A DNA stretch of 64,000 bases from Microbispora sp. H11081 (GTDB lineage: Bacteria > Actinomycetota > Actinomycetes > Streptosporangiales > Streptosporangiaceae), in contig NZ_JABBWV010000002.1 of the NCBI RefSeq assembly GCF_012999535.1, positions 434,001 to 498,000 of the forward strand. The letters run 5' to 3'. Made by a program: the position numbers and the translations under genes. Each line of letters opens with the position of its first letter. Within the stretch, counting starts at the first letter, position 1. The notes beneath the pieces are model-generated. The model worked only from the letters and a program-made list of their open reading frames with translations, was not told where the DNA came from and made no database searches. Positions 8,905-16,428 of this stretch are shown here, piece by piece.

Positions 8905-10323
8905 TCAGGCGTACAGGACGGAGAGGAACCGGACGAGGACCGCCTCGCGGGACGCGGCGGGCAGCGCGTCGAGCACGGCGTTCACGACCGCCATCCCGGA
9001 CTGGCCGGCGCCGGCGAGGTCGATCCCCACCGACGCGGCGAGCTCGGCGAACGTGGCGTCGTCCAGCGCGTCGAGGTCGAGGGACGCGATGAGCTCGGGC
9101 AGGCCGTCGGGCACCTCGGCCAGCCCTCTCTTCCGCGCCGCCTCGGACGCCTCCGCGATCACCTCCAGCATCGCGCCGACCCCCGCCAGCGTCACGCCGG
9201 TGACCGTCACGTGGATGTTGGCCGGGATCCCGGCGTACGACAGCTGCGGCTGGAGGAACCAGCCGAGCCTGCGCGCCTCGTCGGCGAGCACGAAGACGTC
9301 CACCTCGGGGGAGCCCGCGATGGCGACCAGCGCGGCCTCCGGCTCGCCCAGCACCCGCAGGCCGGGGATCTCGCGCACGCCCTCCACCAGCCGCCTGGTC
9401 GCCTCCAGCGTCCTGCGGCCGAGCTCCAGGTAGCCCTCCCGGCCGAGGGCCCGCAGGGTCGCCCAGGCGCCGCCGAGCGGGCCGGCCGACCGGGAGCTCT
9501 GCGCGGTGGCGTTGACGATCGTGTAGCCGGGCCAGGCCGCCGAGGCGAAGTAGGCCCTGCGGCGCAGTTCCGCGTCGCGGAACAGCAGCACCGACGCCCC
9601 CTTCGGCGCGTACCCGAACTTGTGCAGGTCGCAGGAGATCGAGGTGACGCCGGGCACGCTCAGGTCGAAGGGCGGGACCGTGGCGCCCGCCGCGCGCAGC
9701 CACGGCAGCAGCCAGCCGCCGACGCAGGCGTCCACGTGGCACGGCACGCCGCGGGCGGCGGCGAGCGCGGCGACCTCCTCGACCGGGTCGACGACGCCCT
9801 GCGGGTAGGACGGCGCGGAGACGACCGCCAGCGCGGTCCGCTCGTCCAGGGCGTCCTCGAACGCCGGGACGACGGCGCGGTAGGTGGCGAGGTCCACCGG
9901 GACCGGCACGATCTCCATGCCGAGGTAGTGCGCGGCCTTGTGGAACGCCGGGTGCGCGGTGACAGGGAGCACGATCCGGGTGGCGCCGGGGCGGGCGTCG
10001 CGGGCGGCCTTCACCGCCAGCATGATCGACTCGGTGCCGCCGCCGGTGAAGATGCCCGGCGCGCCGGGACGCCCGAGCAGCTCGGCGACCGCCCCGACGA
10101 CCTGCCGCTCGAGCGCGACCATGCTGGGGAAGGCCGTCGGGTCGAGCATGTTGACCTCGAGCATCTCCGCGTACGCCCGATGCGCTGCCTCGTGCACCTC
10201 CGGCAGGCCGGTGTCGTAGACGTAGGCCGTCACCTTGCCGCCGCGGACCGGAAGGTCGGCGGCCTTCAGCGCGGTCAGCTCGGCGAGCAGTTCGGCGACG
10301 GGCATGCCGTGGTCGGGAAGCAT
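8905..10323 (-). CDS. PLP-dependent sphingosine-1-phosphate lyase/group II decarboxylase-family enzyme
   Basis: This 472-residue fold-type I PLP enzyme has TGGGTESIMLAVKAARD (cofactor phosphate region), HVDACVGGWLLPW (cofactor-ring Asp) and SCDLHKFGYAPKG, where Lys235 forms the Schiff base. ASVLLFRD and YTIVNATAQSSRS are typical of the Dpl1/sphingosine-1-phosphate lyase branch rather than glutamate decarboxylase. The reaction would be cleavage or decarboxylation of a phospho-amino-alcohol or amino acid; bacterial members are rarely characterised, so the substrate is open. The ATG at 10321-10323 has GAGGAG 5 nt upstream, which favours it over a TTG four codons earlier. The gene is single, and its 241-bp upstream region shows no clear signal. 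Confidence 0.8.
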   Translation of the reverse strand: MLPDHGMPVAELLAELTALKAADLPVRGGKVTAYVYDTGLPEVHEAAHRAYAEMLEVNMLDPTAFPSMVALERQVVGAVAELLGRPGAPGIFTGGGTESIMLAVKAARDARPGATRIVLPVTAHPAFHKAAHYLGMEIVPVPVDLATYRAVVPAFEDALDERTALAVVSAPSYPQGVVDPVEEVAALAAARGVPCHVDACVGGWLLPWLRAAGATVPPFDLSVPGVTSISCDLHKFGYAPKGASVLLFRDAELRRRAYFASAAWPGYTIVNATAQSSRSAGPLGGAWATLRALGREGYLELGRRTLEATRRLVEGVREIPGLRVLGEPEAALVAIAGSPEVDVFVLADEARRLGWFLQPQLSYAGIPANIHVTVTGVTLAGVGAMLEVIAEASEAARKRGLAEVPDGLPELIASLDLDALDDATFAELAASVGIDLAGAGQSGMAVVNAVLDALPAASREAVLVRFLSVLYA

Positions 10324-10564
10324 GGAACTCCTCAACGTGCCAGGGGGATCCGGACGACGGCGCGCGGTCCGGGGGAGGCGTCCTCCAGGTGGACCGTACC
10401 GCCGGTGGCCGTGGGCCCGCGCGCCGGTGACCGGCGTGAGGGGCGGGCGGAAGCCGGGCGCGACGGCGCCGGACGATGCCGCCGATCATGTATGGCGTAA
10501 GTGCTGCTTTTTGCCGTTCTTTGTCGCTAGTGTTGCGCCGGACCTCTCACCCAAGGCGGTGTGC

Positions 10565-11041
10565 ATGCGGCACTTCTTCGGGCTGCTCGTGGGCGTTGTC
10601 GTCGCGGCGGCTCTTCTCCTCGGTGGTGGATGGGCGTCACAGGAGGCGGTCCGGGGAGCGGCCCAGAGCGTCGACCCCGCCAACGACACCCGCATGCTGA
10701 TCGCCCTCGGCGTGATGGCCGTCGCGGGGCTGCTGCTCGGGCTGGTGCTGGTCGGCAGGGTGTCCCCGCTGGCGGCGTTCGTCCCGTCGATGGCCCTGCT
10801 GGCCTGGACCGTGGTCTACGTGCTCGACGTGTCGCGCGCCGCGAGCCTCGTGCCCACCGGGCCGTCGGTGGAGGCCGAACTGCTGCAGGCCGGCCGCGGC
10901 ATGCTCACGCTGCTGTCCACCGGCGTGTACGGCCTGCTCGGCGTCGCGTTGTTCCTCCCGGTGCTCATGCCGTCTCGCTGGGCAGGTCGCGAGCGGGAAG
11001 AGGAGCAGGATGAGGAGTACGAGGAGTCCCTCGGCTTCTGA
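10565..11041 (+). CDS. Four-helix integral membrane protein of unknown function
   Basis: The 158 residues contain four hydrophobic segments (FFGLLVGVVVAAALLLGGGW, LIALGVMAVAGLLLGLVLVG, LAAFVPSMALLAWTVVYVL, GVYGLLGVALFLPVLM). A highly acidic cytoplasmic tail follows (REREEEQDEEYEESLGF). I do not recognise the family. The start is the ATG at 10565 behind AAGGCGG. The frame extends upstream without a credible start. Its last 77 bp overlap the 3' end of the convergent ABC ATPase gene. Confidence 0.7.
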   Translation: MRHFFGLLVGVVVAAALLLGGGWASQEAVRGAAQSVDPANDTRMLIALGVMAVAGLLLGLVLVGRVSPLAAFVPSMALLAWTVVYVLDVSRAASLVPTGPSVEAELLQAGRGMLTLLSTGVYGLLGVALFLPVLMPSRWAGREREEEQDEEYEESLGF

Positions 11042-11771
11042 GATACAGGTCGGCCACCACGTCCTCGATCGACGCCCGTCCCGGCGCCGTCGCGCGCAGG
11101 TCGTCCACCGTCCCGTCGAAGGCGAGCCGGCCGTGGTCGATCAGCAGCACCCGGCGGCACAGCCGCTCGACGTCGCCCAGGTCGTGGGTGGTCAGCAGCA
11201 CGGTCGTGCCGCGTTCGGCGTTGAGCCGCCGCAGGAAGTCGCGCACCTCCGCCTTGCTGACGACGTCGAGCCCGATCGTCGGCTCGTCGAGCACCAGCAC
11301 GGCGGGGTCGTGCAGCAGGGCGGCGGTGATGTCGCCCCGCATCCGCTGCCCGAGGCTGAGCTGGCGCACCGGCGTCCGCAGGAAGCCGCCCAGGTCGAGC
11401 AGGTCGGCCATCTCGTCCAGCCGCTCGCGGAACACCTTGCGATCTACTTTGTAAAGGAGCCGGACCAGTTCCAGGCTGTCCCGCAGCGGCAGGTCCCACC
11501 ACAGCGTCGTCCGCTGGCCGAAGACCACGCCGATCCTGCGGGCGAGAGCCGTACGTCGCCGTGAGGGGTCGAGACCGGCCACGGTGACCCGGCCAGACGT
11601 GGGCGTGAGGATCCCGGTCAGCATCTTGATCGTGGTGGACTTGCCCGCGCCGTTCGGGCCGAGGCAGGCGGCGAACTCCCCGGCCGCGACGCGGAAGGAC
11701 AGGTCCCGTACGGCGTGCACGACCTGGCGGCGGACCGTGAAGGTCCTGCCGACCCCGTCTGCCTCGATCAC
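10965..11771 (-). CDS. ABC-2 type exporter, ATP-binding subunit
   Basis: The 268 residues include Walker A (GPNGAGKST, 38-46), a Q-loop in VVFGQRTTLWWDLP, the signature LSLGQRMRGD, Walker B with VLVLDEPTIGLD, and the H-loop in LLTTHD. The FGQRTTLWWDLP form is characteristic of ATPases paired with PF06182 (ABC-2 family) permeases. Those permeases are the next two genes, 3 nt and 9 nt upstream on the same strand, so the three form one exporter operon whose first gene is at 13370. Relatives are annotated as viologen/drug exporters; the substrate here is unknown. The C-terminal ~26 residues are encoded in the overlap with the convergent membrane-protein gene. Confidence 0.9.
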   Translation of the reverse strand: MIEADGVGRTFTVRRQVVHAVRDLSFRVAAGEFAACLGPNGAGKSTTIKMLTGILTPTSGRVTVAGLDPSRRRTALARRIGVVFGQRTTLWWDLPLRDSLELVRLLYKVDRKVFRERLDEMADLLDLGGFLRTPVRQLSLGQRMRGDITAALLHDPAVLVLDEPTIGLDVVSKAEVRDFLRRLNAERGTTVLLTTHDLGDVERLCRRVLLIDHGRLAFDGTVDDLRATAPGRASIEDVVADLYLRSRGTPRTPHPAPLPARDLPSETA

Positions 11772-11774
11772 TGT

Positions 11775-12563
11775 TCAGCTCCCCGTCGATCGGTAGCGGC
11801 GGATCCCCGCCCGCCAGGCCAGCGCGGCGACGGCGGCCAGCGCGAGCGCGACGGCGGGGGACAGCAGGCCCGTCCAGGACGGCAGCCCGAGCGGGTCGGG
11901 CCGGCCGAGCACGTACAGGCCCGGCTGCCAGTTCACGAACGCCAGGGGCAGCACGAAGGTCAGCCCCCGGACGATGCGGGCGTCGTAGACGCTCAGCGGA
12001 TACTGGTTGAGCATCGCCCCGCCGTAGGTGAACGCGTTGGCGACCTCGGGGGCGTCGGTGAGCAGGAACTGCAGCGCGCCGCCCAGCGTGAACAGCGCCG
12101 TGAAGATCACCGCCCCCGACGCCACCATGACGGGCACCATCCAGACGCGGCCGAGGGGGATCTCCAGCCGGGCCAGGGCCACGCCCAGCACCACGGCGGC
12201 CTGGGCGGCCCTGCCGATCCGGTGCGGGCTGAAGCGGTCGGCCGCCACCTGCGCGAAGGGCGAAGCCGGCCGGATCAGCATGACGTCGAGGGTGCCCGCC
12301 CTGATGTGCTGGCTGATCCTGTCGACGTTGCCGAACAGCAGGTCGGCGAGCGCGAAGGCCAGTTGCGACGCGCCGTACAGGAGCATGACCTCGGACAGGG
12401 CGAACCCGGCCAGGGTGTCGGTGTTCGCGAAGATCACCCAGATCACCGCGATGTCGAGGCCGCCGACGACGAAGGCGCCCAGCGTGACCAGCGTGAACGA
12501 GAGCCGGTACTGCGCCGCGGCCCGCGTCCAGGTCCAGGCGAGCAGCGCGTACGTCCTGATCAC
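11775..12563 (-). CDS. ABC-2 family (PF06182-like) permease 1
   Basis: The 262-residue protein has six hydrophobic segments. It begins MIRTYALLAWTWTRAAAQYRLSF and carries the conserved HIRAGTLDVMLIRPASPFAQ loop, typical of PF06182 exporter permeases. It lies between the second permease (6-bp gap upstream) and the ATPase (3-bp gap downstream), indicating translational coupling. It should form a heterodimeric exporter channel with the upstream permease. Confidence 0.88.
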   Translation of the reverse strand: MIRTYALLAWTWTRAAAQYRLSFTLVTLGAFVVGGLDIAVIWVIFANTDTLAGFALSEVMLLYGASQLAFALADLLFGNVDRISQHIRAGTLDVMLIRPASPFAQVAADRFSPHRIGRAAQAAVVLGVALARLEIPLGRVWMVPVMVASGAVIFTALFTLGGALQFLLTDAPEVANAFTYGGAMLNQYPLSVYDARIVRGLTFVLPLAFVNWQPGLYVLGRPDPLGLPSWTGLLSPAVALALAAVAALAWRAGIRRYRSTGS

Positions 12564-12569
12564 GTCCGC

Positions 12570-13370
12570 TCACCCACCCTGGATCACGACCTTCCTGCGG
12601 GCCGCGCCGGTCATGAGCGCGCCCAGGGCGATCAGCACGGCGGCCCACCCGGCCTGGAAGGCGAGGGCTCCGCCGGGCTCGGCCGTGCCGAGGTAGACGT
12701 CGGCCGGCACCTGCGCCATCGCCGACCACGGCAGCGCGCGGGCGAGGTCGCCGAACCACCCCGGGAAGATCGCCAGAGGCAGCATGAGCCCGCTGAAGAA
12801 CGTGGTCAGCACCATCGACAGCGTCGCGAGGCCCCGGTCGTCCATGACCCAGCACGTCGCCAGCGCGACGATGTAGCGCCACCCGAAGCTCACGACCACG
12901 CCCAGGACGACGCTCGCGAGGAAGGCGGCCGGCGCGCGCGGGGCGGCGAGGCCGAACAGCAGCGCGCCCACGAGGGCCGGCGGGAGGCCGCGGACGGCGA
13001 ACAGGTACGCCGCCCGGCCCAGGTCCTCCGACAGGCACCACGCCTGCAGGGGCGCGGGGCGGACCAGGTCGAGCGCCACGTCGCCGCTGCGGATGCGCTG
13101 GGGCAGGTCGAGGCCGCCGCCGAACAGTTGCATGGGCCCGATGAACGCCTGGGTGAGGAACGTGAAGGTCACCGCCGCCGCGACGTCGTACCCGCCGAGG
13201 CCCGGCCTCGCCTGCCACAGCGCGATCAGCACGTACGCGCGCAGCACCCCGAAGACGGTGTTCGTGAACGCCCCGGCCAGCGCGGCGGTCCAGTAGGTGG
13301 CGTGCCTGCGGAAGCCGTACCACGCCAGGAGCGGGTAAAGGGAGACGGCCGCGCCGTGGCCGGGGCTCAT
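12570..13370 (-). CDS. ABC-2 family (PF06182-like) permease 2
   Basis: The 266-residue polytopic protein is the first gene of the exporter operon. RSGDVALDLVRPAPLQAW matches the conserved RxGxxDxxLxRP loop seen in its partner, showing that the two permeases are paralogues. About six membrane helices are visible. The start is taken as the ATG at 13370 (MSPGHGAAVSLY), though an internal start closer to YPLLAWYGF cannot be excluded because no strong ribosome binding site is seen. Confidence 0.85.
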   Translation of the reverse strand: MSPGHGAAVSLYPLLAWYGFRRHATYWTAALAGAFTNTVFGVLRAYVLIALWQARPGLGGYDVAAAVTFTFLTQAFIGPMQLFGGGLDLPQRIRSGDVALDLVRPAPLQAWCLSEDLGRAAYLFAVRGLPPALVGALLFGLAAPRAPAAFLASVVLGVVVSFGWRYIVALATCWVMDDRGLATLSMVLTTFFSGLMLPLAIFPGWFGDLARALPWSAMAQVPADVYLGTAEPGGALAFQAGWAAVLIALGALMTGAARRKVVIQGG

Positions 13371-13676
13371 CGGCGGGCGGGGCGGCGCACGCGGCGCGGC
13401 TCCGTCCCGGTCACCGCCCGTACGCCGGTGTCCGCAGGGCCCCCGCCGCCTTTCTTATGGTCATTTATACGGATTCTTTGCGCAGCGTTTACCGGCACCG
13501 CGCCGAAATAGGGCTTGACAGGAGACGCCCAGGGCAGCGGAGCCGCCGAATGACCTCCGGCGGTGCTCCATGACCTGCAGACGTTACCTTCTCGTAACAC
13601 GCCTGTAAGGGGAGTGAAACATCCCAGCAGGTAGAACGGTTGACCTAATGGGGAATGTCCCTTTTGGGAGGCTTGC
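13371..13676. other. 306-bp intergenic region between the divergent exporter and esterase genes
   Basis: No gene is supported here. The region should hold two divergent promoters. A TTGACC hexamer at 13640-13645 lacks a -10 element at the right distance. A GGGAGG ribosome binding site precedes the esterase ATG. No palindrome longer than a few bases was seen. Confidence 0.5.
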
Positions 13677-14657
13677 ATGGAGCATAAGCTGAATGTAGAT
13701 GTTCGTCCGGAATATCCGGTCAGCTGGCAGGCCGCCGCGATCAACGGAGTCCTGCGGGGCACCATGAAGCCGATCTCCACCATTCTCGTGCGCAACACCG
13801 CCGGGATGGCCGTGGCCAGCCGCCTCATGTGCCTCGGCGAGCGGGTCCCCGGCATGCTCCCCAAGCACGTGTCCATCGTTCCAGACGGTGTCGGCTCGTG
13901 CACGGGAGAATGGGTGCACGGCGGGCCCGGCCTGGACGAGGGCAAGGTGGTGCTCTACTTCCACGGCGGCGCCTACTTCGTCTGCTCCCCGGCCACCCAC
14001 CGGCCGATCACGTGGCGGCTGTCGGCCGCCACCCGCCGCCCCGTCTTCTCGCTCGACTACCGCCAGGGGCCGGTCCACTCCCTCGCGGAGTCGCTGACGG
14101 ACGCGCTCCAGGCGTACGAGCGGCTGCTCGGCCTCGGGTACGACTCCCGGGACATCGTGCTGGCCGGGGACTCCGCCGGAGGCCACCTCACCCTGGCCAC
14201 GCTGCTGTCCCTGCGCGACCGCGGCCTGCCACTCCCCGCCGCCGGGATCTGCCTGTCCCCGTGGGCCGACCTCAGCTCCAGCCGCCGCCGCGCCAACGTC
14301 TGGGCGGACCCCATGCTCCCCGCCGGCCGCGTCGACTGGCTCGCCCGCCGCTGGACCGACGGCCTCGACCCGCACGACCCCCTCGTGTCCCCCGTGTACG
14401 GCGACTACACCGGCATCCCCCCGCTGATGATCGTCACCGGCTCCACCGAGGTCCTGCGCGACGAGGCCCGCCACGTCGCCGTCAGCGCCAGGGAGAACGG
14501 CGTGCAGGTGACCTACGAGGAGTGGAACCGCATGCCGCACATCTTCCCCCTCCTCGCCGACGTCCTCCCCGAGGGCCGCCTCTTCTTCGAACATGTCGCG
14601 CGCTTCACCGACGCCGTCGACGTCCACCGGGCCACCCCGGGCGTCGAGGCCGCCTGA
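13677..14657 (+). CDS. Alpha/beta-hydrolase, hormone-sensitive-lipase (HSL) type esterase
   Basis: The 326-residue protein has the oxyanion-hole motif YFHGGAYFV and the nucleophile elbow GDSAGG, which together define the HSL/alpha-beta hydrolase-3 family. The Asp region is ADLSS..., and the catalytic His is in RMPHIFPLL near the C-terminus. There is no signal peptide, so the enzyme is probably cytoplasmic and acts on short-chain esters. GGGAGG lies 6 nt before the ATG. A TetR-family regulator follows after 131 bp on the same strand and may control it or the exporter further on. Confidence 0.88.
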   Translation: MEHKLNVDVRPEYPVSWQAAAINGVLRGTMKPISTILVRNTAGMAVASRLMCLGERVPGMLPKHVSIVPDGVGSCTGEWVHGGPGLDEGKVVLYFHGGAYFVCSPATHRPITWRLSAATRRPVFSLDYRQGPVHSLAESLTDALQAYERLLGLGYDSRDIVLAGDSAGGHLTLATLLSLRDRGLPLPAAGICLSPWADLSSSRRRANVWADPMLPAGRVDWLARRWTDGLDPHDPLVSPVYGDYTGIPPLMIVTGSTEVLRDEARHVAVSARENGVQVTYEEWNRMPHIFPLLADVLPEGRLFFEHVARFTDAVDVHRATPGVEAA

Positions 14658-14788
14658 CCCGATCCCCTTTCCGTCTTACCGCGTACGCCGTTAAGGGCGG
14701 GCTGTACGATGTCGACCCAGTAAAGGCCACTGCGCCCTGGCTCCCGGAAGGCCGTGAGGGCCGTTGGCGTGACCGAGGGGAGGGCTCG

Positions 14789-15436
14789 ATGCCGCATCGC
14801 GGGTTGTCGGAGCGCGGCATCGCCGAGCGGGCGCTCGCCCTCGTCGACCACGAGGGCGTGGACGCGTTCAGCATGCGCAAGCTCGCCACCGCCTGCGGTT
14901 CCTCCGCGATGGCGCTCTACCACCACTACTCCGACAAGGACGCCGTGCTGGACGCCGTCACCCAGCTGCTCCTCGCCGAGGTCACGGTGCCCGGTGAGGA
15001 CGCGAGCTGGAAGGACGCGCTGCGGATCATCATGCGCTCGATCCGCCGGGTCGGGCTGTCGCACCCCAAGGCCGCCCCGCTGATCGCCCGCTTCCCGCCG
15101 CGCACCCCCGATGCGCTGGCCGTCGCCGAGGCGGCGTTCCGCGCCTGCCGCCGTGGCGGCTTCTCCCCGGAGAAGACCGCCCGCGCCTACCGCGCCCTCG
15201 TCGCCTACTCCCTGGGCGCCTTCGACATCGAGCTCGGCGGCTACTCCATCGCCCCGCGGCTTCCGCTGGCCGCGGAGGAGCCGCAGACCCTCGGCACGGC
15301 TTCCTTCGGCCGCCACCTGCCCAACGTGGCGGAGATCTTCCCGATCCTGGGCGAGCAGGACGCCGAGGCGGAGTTCGAGTTCGGCCTGGAGCTGGTGCTC
15401 GCGGGCCTGGCGGCGGCGGAGCCGGCCGCCGGCTGA
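14789..15436 (+). CDS. TetR/AcrR-family transcriptional regulator
   Basis: The 215-residue protein has the N-terminal TetR helix-turn-helix (RGIAERALALVDHEGVDAFS, then SSAMALYHHYSDKDAVLDAV) and a C-terminal ligand domain of the TetR_C type. The ATG at 14789 has GAGGGGAGGG just upstream. The frame is open far upstream inside the esterase gene, which is a high-GC artefact. A hairpin at 15442-15464 ends the transcript, so the MacB-like exporter beyond it has its own promoter. That exporter is the likeliest target by position. Confidence 0.88.
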   Translation: MPHRGLSERGIAERALALVDHEGVDAFSMRKLATACGSSAMALYHHYSDKDAVLDAVTQLLLAEVTVPGEDASWKDALRIIMRSIRRVGLSHPKAAPLIARFPPRTPDALAVAEAAFRACRRGGFSPEKTARAYRALVAYSLGAFDIELGGYSIAPRLPLAAEEPQTLGTASFGRHLPNVAEIFPILGEQDAEAEFEFGLELVLAGLAAAEPAAG

Positions 15437-15441
15437 GCAGT

Positions 15442-15464
15442 GCCGCGGGCGGCTGGCCCGCGGC
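15442..15464. terminator. Hairpin after the TetR gene
   Basis: Nine-base perfect arms (15442-15450 and 15456-15464, GCCGCGGGC/GCCCGCGGC) surround a 5-nt loop, starting 6 nt after the stop codon. There is no U-tract, as is common in actinomycetes. Confidence 0.6.
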
Positions 15465-15678
15465 TCGCCGTCACGGGTGCCCGGCGCGCACCCGCATTCG
15501 CCCCGGGGCCCGGGCCTCCCGCACCCGCGCTCGGGTCCTTCCGTGGCTTCCACCCCCTCCCGCGTGGCACCAGGCAGAGACCGACCAGTAACATTCCGTG
15601 CGCCGTAAGGCTTCTCCTTAACGATGTACGTATGGCAGGTGTGAGGATCCCGCCTGCTCGGAAGATGGAGTTTCTCTT

Positions 15679-16428
15679 TTGTCTCCCCCCAGCACGACCC
15701 TGCTCACGACGGCCGCCCGCGCGGTGAACGCGACCAAGCTGTACGGGCAGGGCGACTCCGCCGTCCGCGCCCTCGACGGCGTCAGCGTGGAGTTCGCCCG
15801 GGGCGCCTTCACGGCCATCATGGGCCCCTCGGGGTCGGGCAAGTCGACCCTGCTGCACTGCCTCGCGGGACTGGACACGCTCACCTCGGGCGAGGTCTAC
15901 ATCGCCGACACCCCGATCTCCGGGATGTCCGACAACGACCTGACGCTGCTGCGGCGCGACCGGCTCGGATTCGTCTTCCAGACCTACAACCTGGTCCCCA
16001 CGCTGACCGCCGCGGAGAACATCGAGCTGCCGCTGCGCCTGGCGGGCCGGCGCGCGGACCCGGCGTGGTTCGAGACCGTCGTCGGCGCGGTGGGGCTCGC
16101 GCGGCGCCTCCGGCACACGCCGGCGGAGCTGTCCGGCGGGCAGCAGCAACGGGTGGCCGCGGCCAGGGCGCTGATCACCCGGCCGGAGATCCTCTTCGCG
16201 GACGAGCCCACCGGAGCGCTGGACTCGCGCTCCGGCGCCGAACTGCTGGCCTTCCTGCGGCGTGCGGCCGACGAGTTCGGCCAGACCATCGTGATGGTGA
16301 CCCACGACCCGCTCGCCGCCGCACGGGCGGACCGGGTGGTGTTCCTCGCCGACGGCCGCATCGTGGACGACATGATCCGGCCGGGCGCGGACGGCATCCT
16401 CGACGCGATGAAGAAGCTGGGTGGCTAG
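15679..16428 (+). CDS. MacB/LolD-type ABC transporter ATP-binding protein
   Basis: The 249-residue protein has Walker [10 protein letters not shown], the Q-loop FVFQTYNLVP, the signature [15 protein letters not shown], Walker B ILFADEPTGALD and the H-loop MVTHD, all typical of the MacB/LolD/FtsE branch. The start is a TTG at 15679-15681 because GGAG lies 8 nt upstream, giving the head MSPPSTTLLTTAARAVNATKLY; no ATG or GTG is available there. The stop codon is immediately followed by the ATG of the permease gene, so the two are coupled. Such pairs export lipoproteins, peptides or drugs. Confidence 0.9.
   Translation: MSPPSTTLLTTAARAVNATKLYGQGDSAVRALDGVSVEFARGAFTAIMGPSGSGKSTLLHCLAGLDTLTSGEVYIADTPISGMSDNDLTLLRRDRLGFVFQTYNLVPTLTAAENIELPLRLAGRRADPAWFETVVGAVGLARRLRHTPAELSGGQQQRVAAARALITRPEILFADEPTGALDSRSGAELLAFLRRAADEFGQTIVMVTHDPLAAARADRVVFLADGRIVDDMIRPGADGILDAMKKLGG

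Noticed and set aside
4089-10500. Very long open frames on the strand opposite the KAP, kinase and PLP-enzyme genes (4089-7007 and 6895-10500)
   Set aside because: They are antisense shadows of GC-rich genes: composition is Arg/Gly/Ala-rich without domains, and the opposite strand has clear family motifs throughout.
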